DNA of 42,575 nucleotides from a virus (IMGVR_UViG_3300027997_000003:1-42575); one strand, 5' to 3'; shown: positions 18,062 to 25,902, numbered from the stretch's first letter. Notes: generated by a model not told the origin, from the sequence alone. Translations and numbers: made by a program.

Positions 18062-19239
18062 TGGCTACACGAGGTGGCGGATTGCAACAAGGTGGACTCG
18101 CCGCTGCACTAACGGGTGTCGGTAGGGACGATGACGTGGATGCTTTGACACCGACGTCACGTTCCATTGTCTCCGATGTTCTACGACGCAACACACGGAG
18201 ATTCGCCAACGGAGGTTCCGTTAGTGAAGACATCATTGCAGATGTGATGCCTGATCCTATTGGGGCAGCGACGTCGAGTCTCGCGCAGGCGCGTGCACGT
18301 CTGACAGCATTGCAGGAGAAGAGGGAGGCTAGAAGTGCCACTGACAGATGGCTCGCACTTGCGCAGGGGATGTTGGCACCTACGAGGACAGGTGGTTTCG
18401 GTGAGTCCGTGAGTCAGTCTGCTGGTCAAATCGGAAAAGTGTCAGCAGCTGAACGCAAGGAAGACATTCAGCTTGCAAAAGCTCAAGTCGCACTGGGTCC
18501 TTCATCTGCACAGCGGATGTTTGATGAGATGAGTCAGCATCTTTCTCCTGAGGACCTGAAGCTGGCACGCGAGATCAACTTAGGTTTGAAGCCACGGAGG
18601 GTGGGGAACGCTGCAATAACCACCATGCTGGAGGATTACACTGAGGCACTTGGTCGGTCAATGGGGGAAGTTGGGGAGCGTAAGAAATTCGGAGAGCTGA
18701 AGGGAGCTGCTCGCTCTAGAGAGATTGATAATGCCTATACCACGATCCAAGCTATCAATGCAAATGTACTCAATCTCGATAAGGCATACAACTATTTAGC
18801 AGAGGGGGCATCGACAGGTTTCATTCAGGATATGCTCCCTTCAATTCGAGAATCCAGTATTAAACTCGATCAGATTCAGAAGGAACTTGGCTTAGATATT
18901 ATTGGTGCAACGACGTTCGGTGCTTTGTCAAAGGGTGAGTTAGAGTTAGCCCTAGCTACTGGGATACCCACAACGCTTGAACCTCCAGAACTGATGGAGT
19001 GGCTGCAAGAAAAAAAATCTGCTCAACTGAAACTCAGGGACTATTACATAGCGCAAATAGACCACCTCGATACAGGAGGTTCCACAGCTAGCTGGATACG
19101 CAAGATGGAACGCGGAGCGCCACCAATACCGACAGAGGGTGGAGCAACTGGAGCACCATCTCTTACAGAGCTTTCTGAAGAGGATCTTGATCGTCAGATA
19201 GAAGAAGCGCAAGCAGCAGCTGCGGCGCAGGGCATTTAG
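18061..19239 (+). CDS. ejection-type internal virion protein, 392 aa
   Basis: The N-terminus has low-complexity GG motifs (TRGGGLQQGGLAAAL and RFANGGSV). Next come a helical segment with WLALAQGMLAPTRTGGFGESV, then long helices to residue 330 including ALSKGELELALATGIP. This layout (short N-terminal region, helical bundle, LAQGMLAPT segment) is found in podoviral ejection proteins, as far as I can recall. The end is Ala/Gln/Glu-rich. It probably enters the host with the DNA; exact role unknown. Confidence 0.65.
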   Translation: MATRGGGLQQGGLAAALTGVGRDDDVDALTPTSRSIVSDVLRRNTRRFANGGSVSEDIIADVMPDPIGAATSSLAQARARLTALQEKREARSATDRWLALAQGMLAPTRTGGFGESVSQSAGQIGKVSAAERKEDIQLAKAQVALGPSSAQRMFDEMSQHLSPEDLKLAREINLGLKPRRVGNAAITTMLEDYTEALGRSMGEVGERKKFGELKGAARSREIDNAYTTIQAINANVLNLDKAYNYLAEGASTGFIQDMLPSIRESSIKLDQIQKELGLDIIGATTFGALSKGELELALATGIPTTLEPPELMEWLQEKKSAQLKLRDYYIAQIDHLDTGGSTASWIRKMERGAPPIPTEGGATGAPSLTELSEEDLDRQIEEAQAAAAAQGI

Positions 19240-20850
19240 ATGGCTACGTTAGAAGAATTGATGGCGGAAAGGGAACGTCGAGTTTCCGGTGCGCCTGCAC
19301 CTGCACCTGTACAAGCACCTGCACCTACACAAGCTGCAGTCCCATTAGAAGAGCTGCTCGCTGAGAAAGAACGACGCATTGCTGCACAACCACAGTTCGC
19401 CACTGATCCCACGCTGACTCCTGAGCGTGTAGCAGAGATGGGTGAGCTGACTAACATCGGCGCAATGCTCGAAGAGCGCGAGTATCCCGTCTCAGCAGAG
19501 ATGGAAGCAATGGGTCTGGGAAAAGCGGAAGAGGTAGTCGGAAGGGAAATCGAAGATCTCACTCAGATATGGCTCAACCTGACCACACCTGATCCGATGG
19601 AACTGGGGCAACAATTAACGAAGCGTTTCCCTAACGATATTGAGGTGGTGCTCTCACCTGAAGGTGTGCCTACCGCGATCAACAAGCACAAGCGTGATGC
19701 GATCCAACAAGAGCTGGAGACTGGAGCCATTACAGAGGAAGAAGCTGCCGAACGCATGGAAGGTGTACAGGTTGCGATCAACAGACCAGGGATGAGCCCC
19801 TTCGATGTCATGCAGGCCATCGGGATTATCGGTGCCTACGCTCATCCCACACGATGGGCTGGTGCGGTGAGCGGTTTAGGGAAGAGAATCATTTCCAGCA
19901 TGTTCGCTGCTGGTGCAACGGAAACAGGACTGCAGGCAGGTCAGGCTTTAGCTGGAGGTGAGTTCGATGAGTCAGACGTCGCGCTCGCTACAGCACTGGG
20001 TCCATTGGCTGAAGTAGCAAAGCCTGTGGTTGCACTAGGGACCAAGGCGAAAGAATTCGTCAAACCTCTCGGTGATATCGTTCCAAAGAACATCATGCAA
20101 GCACTGAAGTTTGCTGATGAGCGTGGGTTCAAGATCACTACAGGGGATGCGTTGAAGGAATACCTCACGTTTCCGATGCAGCTCTTCTTCAAAATCTCTG
20201 AGCGTATCCCGGTTTTTGGTACAAGTAGGATTGCGGTTAGGCAGACAGCTCAACGTGCTGATGCACTCAGCAACATTGCGAAAAATTTCAACATCAATAT
20301 CGAGACAGAGTTTGGTCAAAATGTTATCCGGTCTTTCGTTGATCGCATGATCAAGCAGCGCTTTTGGGGGAAGAACAAAAATCCCAGTGGGGAGATGATA
20401 CAACGTGCGTTTCAACGTGAAGGTGACGAGATCACTGACATCGTCCTTGGCAAACATCTTCGTCGGGGAGGTATCGATGAAGGAGTCGTAGACAAAGTAC
20501 TCGACTCTGGTAAGACGGCGCGTATCCACGAGCTGTTAGGTCGATTGGATGATCAAGGACAGCAAGCCGTAAGACAACGCTTCATTGCACAAGGATTAGA
20601 GAAAGCAGGGTGGACAGCAGAGGGTGCACAGGTTGCAGATCCCAAGAAGTTTTTCAATTATCTCAACGCTCCTAAGAATCAAAAAACCATAAGGGCTATG
20701 TTCAACGCGGAAGATCAGGAGATGATCAAGGGAACGCGGGAGTATCTTCGACTCACTGCACAAGCAGGGGACATTAAAGGTGCGGGGATGACGGCAGCCA
20801 TGGCTGCGGGTGCGGGTGGGTTATATGGGACTTGGCAACAGCTGCAGTAG
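19240..20850 (+). CDS. large internal virion/ejection protein, N-terminal part (apparent frameshift at the end), 536 aa
   Basis: The N-terminus has two near-identical segments (LEELMAERERRV and LEELLAEKERRIA) around an Ala-Pro linker. A hydrophobic stretch follows (about residues 188-235, FDVMQAIGIIGAYAHPTRWAG, Gly/Ala-rich). Then comes a long helical region with KFADERGFKITTGDALKEY. The frame ends abruptly in a Gly/Ala-rich segment (MAAGAGGLYGTWQQLQ). The overlapping -1 frame continues with the same composition (TAAVGGIATGVTANVIQ). The two frames together read as one natural protein of about 645 residues. See the next entry. Confidence 0.65.
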   Translation: MATLEELMAERERRVSGAPAPAPVQAPAPTQAAVPLEELLAEKERRIAAQPQFATDPTLTPERVAEMGELTNIGAMLEEREYPVSAEMEAMGLGKAEEVVGREIEDLTQIWLNLTTPDPMELGQQLTKRFPNDIEVVLSPEGVPTAINKHKRDAIQQELETGAITEEEAAERMEGVQVAINRPGMSPFDVMQAIGIIGAYAHPTRWAGAVSGLGKRIISSMFAAGATETGLQAGQALAGGEFDESDVALATALGPLAEVAKPVVALGTKAKEFVKPLGDIVPKNIMQALKFADERGFKITTGDALKEYLTFPMQLFFKISERIPVFGTSRIAVRQTAQRADALSNIAKNFNINIETEFGQNVIRSFVDRMIKQRFWGKNKNPSGEMIQRAFQREGDEITDIVLGKHLRRGGIDEGVVDKVLDSGKTARIHELLGRLDDQGQQAVRQRFIAQGLEKAGWTAEGAQVADPKKFFNYLNAPKNQKTIRAMFNAEDQEMIKGTREYLRLTAQAGDIKGAGMTAAMAAGAGGLYGTWQQLQ

Positions 20851-21176
20851 GAGGTATCGCCACGGGTGTCACAGCGAACGTAATTCAAAGCGCTGCTGCA
20901 CGTAATCTCTTCCTTCGTATGGCACATGCTGAAGGCAACCCTGCTATGACACAAGCGATCATGCAAGAGCTGCGTCCACTAATGATAGGACTAGGGCAGC
21001 AAGCCATCCAGGGTGTCAATCCAATTGATCTGAGTGTTGACATCACGCAGGACATGGTCAAAGGACCAACAGATGAAGCCTTGGGATATCTGCGAAGTCA
21101 GGGAAGGATGGCAGTTGAAACCTATGAAGACGTGAGCACACGGTTGCAGGAAATGCTGCAGAGTGGGAGGCAGTAA
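20832..21176 (+). CDS. probable C-terminal continuation of the preceding ejection protein in the -1 frame, 114 aa
   Basis: This frame is open from 20778 to the TAA at 21174-21176. The only early start is TTG 20832, with no good ribosome binding site; the first ATG is about 30 codons in. It starts in the middle of a hydrophobic Gly/Ala segment that continues the upstream protein, then has helices (RNLFLRMAHAEGNPAMTQAI) and an amphipathic end. A single base lost or gained near the G runs at 20818-20829, or ribosomal -1 slippage, would join the two. No canonical heptamer is seen. Its stop overlaps the small terminase start. Confidence 0.6.
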   Translation: MATAAVGGIATGVTANVIQSAAARNLFLRMAHAEGNPAMTQAIMQELRPLMIGLGQQAIQGVNPIDLSVDITQDMVKGPTDEALGYLRSQGRMAVETYEDVSTRLQEMLQSGRQ

Positions 21177-21751
21177 TGCCAGCAGTACGAATAAGGCGAG
21201 GCAAGGTACGCAATCGAGAAGGACGTCTCCTCGCAGAGGGCAGACGCCTGTTCTTGCCTGGACATCTGGAGCAGGTGCGAGCGATTGCTATGCGCGGCAT
21301 CGATGAAGATCAGATGTCAGAGCTGTTCGATATCAACCGACGTCAGATCGGGACGTGGAAGAAGCAGTATCCTCTGTTCAAAGAGGCACTCGAAGATGGA
21401 TACACCGATGCAGATGCTGCCGTTCTTTCCGCCCTCTATCAATCCGCAGTGGGTTACACACACGACGAAGAGAAACTGTTCTTTTGGGACGGTGACGTTA
21501 CTCGTGCTCCTACCGTCAAGCATTACAAACCCGACGTCACAGCTATCAAGCTCTGGCTTACCAATCGACAGCGAGACAACTGGAAAGATCGTCAGCATAC
21601 TGCGGTATCTGGAGGTGACGGAGACAGCTCACCACTAGGACTGCGAGATGAGACCAAGCTCGAAGTGATGAGCAGCATCTTAGCTTTGATTCAGCCCAAG
21701 CCTGACAACGTGACCATCGACGGCAAGACCGGCGAAGTGGTCGAGGAATAG
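21176..21751 (+). CDS. terS: terminase small subunit, 191 aa
   Basis: It recognises phage DNA and loads the large terminase for packaging. The helix-turn-helix-type N-terminal domain is visible at residues 30-70 (VRAIAMRGIDEDQMSELFDI, then RRQIGTWKKQYPLFKEAL). The characteristic central part is DADAAVLSALYQSAVGYTH, then a strand pair and HYKPDVTAIKLWLTNRQRDNWK. This W-x-K...Y...LYxxAxGY...P[DP]xTAxxxWLxNR pattern is that of TerS proteins. No large terminase is present in the window. The gene sits at the end of the ejection genes instead of next to terL. Confidence 0.85.
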   Translation: MPAVRIRRGKVRNREGRLLAEGRRLFLPGHLEQVRAIAMRGIDEDQMSELFDINRRQIGTWKKQYPLFKEALEDGYTDADAAVLSALYQSAVGYTHDEEKLFFWDGDVTRAPTVKHYKPDVTAIKLWLTNRQRDNWKDRQHTAVSGGDGDSSPLGLRDETKLEVMSSILALIQPKPDNVTIDGKTGEVVEE

Positions 21752-21753
21752 TC

Positions 21754-23229
21754 ATGCCATCCAAAAGTCCAGCACAGGCGAAGCTCATGCGAGCGGTTGC
21801 ACATGGTTGGAAGCCTGATCGAATGAAGGGACCTCCGCGTAAGGTGGCGAAGGAGTTCGTTGCTGCTGACAAGAAAGCTAAGGGGTATCAGTTCGGTGGG
21901 AAAATAGTTAAACGTCTGATGAGGGAAGCGCGATTAAAACAAGAAGGGAAATTGCCCGATGCACCACGAAGATCTGGCAGTAGGATAGCGAGATTCATCC
22001 AAGAAGGACGTCGGGAACAGGAATCTAAAACGGCAGCTGCACAGGCAGCAGCATTCACCGGAGACCCTGCTACCGGACCTCTATGGAATGAATATCTCGT
22101 AGACACGCAAGCCAAAGGAGATCCTGAAATCATTGGTCCAAGGACAATGGGTGCATCTTTAGGAGATCCAACACAGTATGCCATCCAAGCGGGGATGCAA
22201 TCGAAAAACAACCCTGAGGGGATGACTGAAGAGCGACGTGGTGCATTGTTGGCTGCAGGCTACACTCCAGGGACGGGAAGATACTCAAATTACCTGATGC
22301 CTCCAGCTGAGCTGCTTGGAGGAGCCGCACCACCTGAAGGTGGGTTGGCTGAAGCTACACAACCTGTGCGAACGATCCAACCTGTCGCAGGACGTGAGTT
22401 CATCTCCGGTGATGCTCCTCCTCGACAAGCTGCACCAGCAGGACCTGCGTTCGATCCCGGTCGAGTTCCGGTTGCGCTTCAGAGATATCTGACGAAGGTG
22501 CGTGCTGCTGCTGGTGAGCAACCCGTGAAGATGCAGATGGGTGGTGCACTGAACTTTCTTAGGCAAGGTCGTGTACCACCAATGCAACAGTTTCAACAAA
22601 GAGGACAGCCTCCGGGTGGTGGCATGACCAGTGATATGGGGATGCAGAAGTTCCTACGTCGAGGTCAAGTGCCGGGTGGTGGAGGTGGTGGAGGTCGATT
22701 CAAAGGCATCGGACGCGCTATGAATGAGGCGATACAGAAACTCCCAGGTCAAGGACAACCACCGGGAGGTGGTGGACCCCAACAAAGACCTCAACCACCT
22801 GGGGCAGGCGTGCCGTTGCGCGGTGTTGGTCGTCCACCTGGGATGGGTGGACCGGGTGCCGGTGGTGCTCGCCCCGATGTCCAGCCGGGACGTCAGTTCG
22901 TGGCAACACCGGGTGGTGGTGTACCGACTGCGGGAACACCGTTCAGACCTGAGGGTATACCATTTAATCCTGCTGGTGGCGGCGGCGCAGGAATGCCGGG
23001 AGGGGGATTCGGTGGGAGAGGTCGCGGTCAGAACCTTCGGGGTTTGATGCAGCAGATGCGTCAGCAGAGGCAGCAACAGACTGGGGGAGGTCGTCCGCGT
23101 ATTGGGATGGGCGATCAACAAGGCGCGCTCGCGAGAGCAACGCAGGTTCAGACAGGGCGTCCACCGATCTCTCGTCGTCAAGCGTTCCCCGGTCGAGGTG
23201 GTCGAGGTAGAGGTCGATTCCAGCGCTAA
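21754..23229 (+). CDS. virion-associated protein with SPAQAKLM head and RGG-like disordered tail, 491 aa
   Basis: Residues 1-45 (SPAQAKLMRAVAHGWKP and KVAKEFVAADKKAKGYQFGG) match a short basic domain I recognise from many small phage proteins. Residues about 250-491 are almost wholly Gly, Pro, Gln and Arg, with PPGGG, GGRGRG and RQQQ runs. Such RGG/PQ-rich sequence is disordered and can bind nucleic acid or condense. The segments MGGALNFLRQGRVP and MGMQKFLRRGQVPGG are near repeats. It follows terS and ends the + strand late module. Function unknown. Confidence 0.6.
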   Translation: MPSKSPAQAKLMRAVAHGWKPDRMKGPPRKVAKEFVAADKKAKGYQFGGKIVKRLMREARLKQEGKLPDAPRRSGSRIARFIQEGRREQESKTAAAQAAAFTGDPATGPLWNEYLVDTQAKGDPEIIGPRTMGASLGDPTQYAIQAGMQSKNNPEGMTEERRGALLAAGYTPGTGRYSNYLMPPAELLGGAAPPEGGLAEATQPVRTIQPVAGREFISGDAPPRQAAPAGPAFDPGRVPVALQRYLTKVRAAAGEQPVKMQMGGALNFLRQGRVPPMQQFQQRGQPPGGGMTSDMGMQKFLRRGQVPGGGGGGGRFKGIGRAMNEAIQKLPGQGQPPGGGGPQQRPQPPGAGVPLRGVGRPPGMGGPGAGGARPDVQPGRQFVATPGGGVPTAGTPFRPEGIPFNPAGGGGAGMPGGGFGGRGRGQNLRGLMQQMRQQRQQQTGGGRPRIGMGDQQGALARATQVQTGRPPISRRQAFPGRGGRGRGRFQR

Positions 23230-23314
23230 TACCACAGCGTAAGCAGCTGCCAGTCGAGCCCCACAAGTGGAAGAGGAATCCATCCTCACACTGTAGGTTC
23301 ATGTCGTTGTCCCT
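23230..23314. other. short convergent gap between late and replication modules
   Basis: This 85-bp stretch separates the last + strand late gene from the last - strand gene. No open frame of note. At its right edge a 5-bp stem (TCCCT with AGGGA, loop of six, 23310-23325) overlaps the - strand stop codon. It could serve as a weak bidirectional terminator, but there is no T-run of length. Confidence 0.35.
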
Positions 23315-23770
23315 CTAGGAAGGGAAGTCCGATGGTCCCAGCACCACGGTGTGAGGACACCAGTGCTTCACTTTATCACGAACCTCTTCGCGATCATCGA
23401 TCAGGATTGTAGGGTTGTCGCGCACTGCCCACTCTGCAACCAGATCGGGACCCTCGATGCGTGTCTCCCACTGATCGCGTTGGCGCAGGCGCACACTGTT
23501 GAACAATTCGTGATCACGTAGCCACTCTTCTTCGTGAGCGTACTTGTTCTTGAAGCGGGTGCTGTAGACGAGGATGTAGTTACCACCCTTGATCCAATCC
23601 TTGATTGCAACCATGACATTATGGCGAGGTAGATCGTCGGGCAATCCTTTGTAGTAGATCTTCCATGCCTCACGATTGCGAGGGTCCGCTGCCGTGGTAG
23701 CCTGAAGGATAGCCAAGCGATCAGTGTGATCACTCAGCGTACCTTCGAGGTCCACCATGATCAGGCTCAT
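23315..23770 (-). CDS. HAD-superfamily phosphatase, 151 aa
   Basis: Motif I is VDLEGTL (Asp7), with Glu in place of the usual second Asp. Motif II is the Ser/Thr of LVYSTRF, with a Lys/Arg-rich strand after it, and motif IV is LIDDREEV. The cap region carries HTDRL and RNREAWKIYY. This layout resembles phage HAD enzymes related to the polynucleotide 3'-phosphatase domain. Substrate may be a nucleotide or a nucleic-acid 3' end. The DxE substitution may change activity to hydrolase with altered rate. It ends the left transcription unit and overlaps the gene upstream by 4 nt (ATGA). Confidence 0.7.
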   Translation of the reverse strand: MSLIMVDLEGTLSDHTDRLAILQATTAADPRNREAWKIYYKGLPDDLPRHNVMVAIKDWIKGGNYILVYSTRFKNKYAHEEEWLRDHELFNSVRLRQRDQWETRIEGPDLVAEWAVRDNPTILIDDREEVRDKVKHWCPHTVVLGPSDFPS

Positions 23771-24003
23771 GCTTTGCGCTTCGCCTTCTTCTTGCGTAGG
23801 ACTAGCTTCGCCTTCTTCTTGTTGGGTCCTCTCTTCGTTGCCTTCGACGGATCGAAATCGCGTAGCTGCTTGCGGACTTCGGTGATGAACTCCACCAGTG
23901 CCTCGCGATCACGGTCGTTGGTCAGGCTCACCTCGAAGTTGCCTCTGAGCTTGCGCCCATGGATTTCGAGAGTCGCCTTGCGGTGTTGCTTCAGATATCC
24001 CAT
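23767..24003 (-). CDS. small basic phage protein, 78 aa
   Basis: A strand-helix N-terminal half (ATLEIHGRKLRGNFEVSL) is followed by a highly basic tail (RGPNKKKAKLVLRKKKAKRK). The tail suggests nucleic-acid binding. It overlaps the phosphatase start and is separated by 9 nt from the zinc-finger-like gene before it. No family recognised. Confidence 0.6.
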   Translation of the reverse strand: MGYLKQHRKATLEIHGRKLRGNFEVSLTNDRDREALVEFITEVRKQLRDFDPSKATKRGPNKKKAKLVLRKKKAKRKA

Positions 24004-24012
24004 AGGGGTTCC

Positions 24013-24249
24013 TTACTTTGCTGCTGTTTTGCGCCGAGCCTGACGTGCGGCTTTCGCTTCCTTCGCTGCCGCTCTTTCCTTACGCCGCAGATACGCAGCA
24101 CGGAACCGGCACTCGTCGGAACAGTAGTTGGTGATCACGAGACCCTCGAACACGTTCTTGCACTCGGGGTTCACGCACTCTTTTGTGTTGCGCTTTCGCA
24201 TCATTGCGAGCTGCGCGCCCACGCTCTCGGATGCTGCTCTCACAGGCAT
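24013..24249 (-). CDS. small zinc-binding, basic phage protein, 78 aa
   Basis: Cys ligands are arranged as CVNPEC and, 16 residues later, YCSDEC, a treble-clef or MYND-like knuckle often seen in tiny phage proteins. The C-terminal third is Arg/Lys/Ala-rich helix (RRKERAAAKEAKAARQARRK). GGAG lies 8 nt before the ATG, and a promoter of the phage's recurring type lies just upstream (24280-24307). It is probably the first gene of its own small - strand transcript with the two genes that follow. A nucleic-acid-binding regulator is possible. Confidence 0.65.
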   Translation of the reverse strand: MPVRAASESVGAQLAMMRKRNTKECVNPECKNVFEGLVITNYCSDECRFRAAYLRRKERAAAKEAKAARQARRKTAAK

Positions 24250-24279
24250 AGATTTTCTCCAGTTTCAAATACTTAGGAG

Positions 24280-24307
24280 AGCATACAGGAAAACGCTGCC
24301 GTGTAAA
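24280..24307 (-). promoter_or_regulatory. promoter of the recurring CGGGAGCG class (P1)
   Basis: On the - strand: -35 TTTACA, a 16-nt spacer that begins CGGCAGCG, and -10 TATGCT. Spacing and octamer agree (one mismatch) with the elements at 39098-39125, 39181-39208, 40650-40677 and 41522-41549. It would start transcription of the three genes that end at 23315. Confidence 0.55.
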
Positions 24308-24313
24308 AGGGGT

Positions 24314-24496
24314 CTAGCCCTTCATCTCACGGGCTTTCTTTGCCAAGATTTTGATCGCGTCTGCGAACTCGTCGGCGGAATCAGGATCGAATCTGATGGT
24401 GGCGATGAGTTCGGACCAGAAGATCACGACCTCTGCGTTCTCTACTCCCATGCGGGTGGTGACTTTATTCTCACCTTCAGATTCGTGGTCAGACAT
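24314..24496 (-). CDS. small acidic phage protein, 60 aa
   Basis: A 60-residue protein with strands (AEVVIFWSELIATIRFD) and a C-terminal helix (EFADAIKILAKKAREM). Start overlaps the stop of the gene upstream by one base. No family recognised; small anti-host or regulatory proteins of this size are common here, but there is no specific evidence. Confidence 0.55.
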   Translation of the reverse strand: MSDHESEGENKVTTRMGVENAEVVIFWSELIATIRFDPDSADEFADAIKILAKKAREMKG

Positions 24497-24759
24497 TACT
24501 TGCGCTCCGGGTTGAGATCGAGCAGCGCTTTGGCGAGCAGGTCGGGCATGATCTGGTCGTTGGGATTCATCCCCCGGCTGTACTGATTACAGGCTTCGAC
24601 CCAGCACCACCCGATAGCCTCAGCACGTACACCGTCGATCAGCTTCTCTAGTGGCTCCACGAGAGCGGTGCCGAGAGCTGAGATGTGGATGGGTGAGAGC
24701 CCTGCCTCTTTGCCTGCGGCTACGATGATGTCAATCAGTCGTTCCTTGTCCCACTTCAT
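24496..24759 (-). CDS. small helical phage protein, 87 aa
   Basis: Mostly helical: KERLIDIIVAAGKEAGL, then VEPLEKLIDGVRAEAIGWCWVEACNQY. Two cysteines and three Trp lie in the central helix. GGAG lies 8 nt before the ATG. It overlaps the gene upstream by 29 nt. No known domain seen. Confidence 0.55.
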   Translation of the reverse strand: MKWDKERLIDIIVAAGKEAGLSPIHISALGTALVEPLEKLIDGVRAEAIGWCWVEACNQYSRGMNPNDQIMPDLLAKALLDLNPERK

Positions 24760-24916
24760 TCTCTTTCTCCGCGCAGGTGGGGGTGTGAGTCATCGAGTAC
24801 GACCAGTTCATAAACTCTGCCAGCGTGACGTTCGATGACAGGAGCCCGGTATTGATGTAGAAGCATGCGATCAGCTCATCGAGACTGCGATGCAACTTCA
24901 GGTGTCGCTTCTTCAT
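24731..24916 (-). CDS. small basic-to-acidic phage protein, 61 aa
   Basis: The chosen ATG at 24916 has AAGG about 5 nt upstream and lies just after the csrA stop. The in-frame ATG at 24949 would overlap csrA by 23 nt. The protein has a helix (LHRSLDELIACFYINTGLL) and a polar tail. Function unknown. Its place next to csrA and the tight packing suggest co-translation with it. Confidence 0.5.
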   Translation of the reverse strand: MKKRHLKLHRSLDELIACFYINTGLLSSNVTLAEFMNWSYSMTHTPTCAEKENEVGQGTTD

Positions 24917-24926
24917 GTCCTTCTTG

Positions 24927-25118
24927 TCATGTCTCTTCTGTATCTTCACGTTGACGCTCCCGTTGAATGCGTTCGTAGATCTCTTCGCGGTGCACCGGGA
25001 TCTCCTTCGGAGCGACGATGCCCAGTCGGACCTGTCCTCCCTTGATGCCGAGCACCTTCACCTCGACCTCGTCACCGATGCAGATCGCTTCACCTATCCT
25101 TCGTGTCAGAATCAACAT
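24927..25118 (-). CDS. csrA: CsrA-family translational regulator, 63 aa
   Basis: Phage-encoded CsrA, a homodimeric RNA-binding protein that binds GGA motifs in leaders and changes translation or decay of mRNA. The match is full length: [18 protein letters not shown] at the start with the RNA-binding Leu4 and Arg6 region, the [20 protein letters not shown] block with the conserved arginine, and the YERIQ helix. The tail (QREDTEET) is acidic. The ribosome binding site is GGAGGTGGGAG. Its start overlaps the end of the Cro/YdaS-like regulator by 29 nt. It could act on host mRNA or on phage leaders (see 38976-39097 and 39223-39236). Confidence 0.93.
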   Translation of the reverse strand: MLILTRRIGEAICIGDEVEVKVLGIKGGQVRLGIVAPKEIPVHREEIYERIQRERQREDTEET

Positions 25119-25437
25119 CTCCCACCTCCAGATCCAGCATGTTGATGATGTCTCGCATCAGATCTGAGTTCTCCCGGTGTGCCATGAGGAGCCTGAGCTT
25201 GTACATGACGTCCACCTCCCAGGCTTTGCTCAACGTCAGCTCCCGGCTGAAAACGTCAGGGTTCATCTCGTACAGGGGTATCCCTGTCAGGTAGAACAGC
25301 ACCGTGCAGTGCTTCGCAGGGATGCCTACCTTGCGCCACTTGTCGATGCTGCTGGTGGAGACATCGAGGTGAGCTGCCAGTTCCGTTCGGCTCCCACAGA
25401 CCTCGACTCCCTTCGCGATGATCGTTGCCGGTTTCAT
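25090..25437 (-). CDS. Cro/YdaS-type helix-turn-helix regulator, 115 aa
   Basis: Residues 1-60 are typical of YdaS/Cro-like DNA-binding proteins: [19 protein letters not shown], then the recognition-helix region [18 protein letters not shown], then the third helix with [16 protein letters not shown]. The remaining 50 residues form a helical extension with no similarity I recognise. A near-perfect 16-bp palindrome (25457-25472) lies 20-35 nt upstream of the ATG and overlaps a -10-like TATAAA, so autoregulation is likely. Its role may be early-gene control; no integrase or partner repressor is present. Confidence 0.75.
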   Translation of the reverse strand: MKPATIIAKGVEVCGSRTELAAHLDVSTSSIDKWRKVGIPAKHCTVLFYLTGIPLYEMNPDVFSRELTLSKAWEVDVMYKLRLLMAHRENSDLMRDIINMLDLEVGDVDSDTKDR

Positions 25438-25456
25438 ATTGCCGGAAAGGTAGACA

Positions 25457-25472
25457 CCTTTTATACAAAAGG
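25457..25472. promoter_or_regulatory. operator-like palindrome upstream of the HTH regulator
   Basis: CCTTTT, a 4-nt centre ATAC, then AAAAGG. The two 6-bp arms are exact inverted copies. On the - strand the centre reads as part of TATAAA, a -10-like box directed at the regulator gene. It is placed as an autoregulatory operator would be. Confidence 0.45.
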
Positions 25473-25482
25473 GAAGTTCTGA

Positions 25483-25902
25483 TCAGTACTGCCGGGAAAC
25501 TGGGCCACGAGGTAGATCTTCCTCGACAGCTGGGAAAAGGTAGGTGTAGTCAGCGTCACCCTCGACAGCCACACGGATCGCCATAGCAGCTGCCTGTACT
25601 GCCTCTCGCAGGACTTCCTGGGTGGTGGTGCCTAGACCACGGTCGTGCCGAGCCAGCAGTGTGGAGAGCATCCCGACCTTCTCCATGAGCGTGCCGAGCA
25701 GGTGGACTGTCGTCGGATCGTCGGCGCGACCTGCGGCTATCTCATCCCTGACCATGCGGATCACCATCCCATCAGGGCTGTTCAGACGACCGTAAGCAAT
25801 GCCATCGGGGTTGATGCACTGGCACAGGCTGAGATCGTGACCGCACTCTGTGCATGCGGGTGCGTTGTGCAGGTCCATGTAGACGCAAGTTCGATCAGCC
25901 AT
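25483..25902 (-). CDS. zinc-knuckle phage protein, 139 aa
   Basis: The N-terminal 35 residues contain CTECGHDLSLCQC, a compact Cys4 knuckle like those of RNase E-type or ribosomal zinc ribbons. The rest is helical: GMVIRMVRDEIAAGR, HLLGTLMEKVGMLSTLL, and a helix of QAAAMAIRVAVEG. A GAGG ribosome binding site lies about 10 nt before the ATG. It follows the nuclease gene directly, with no gap between the stop and the start. No known family. Confidence 0.6.
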   Translation of the reverse strand: MADRTCVYMDLHNAPACTECGHDLSLCQCINPDGIAYGRLNSPDGMVIRMVRDEIAAGRADDPTTVHLLGTLMEKVGMLSTLLARHDRGLGTTTQEVLREAVQAAAMAIRVAVEGDADYTYLFPAVEEDLPRGPVSRQY

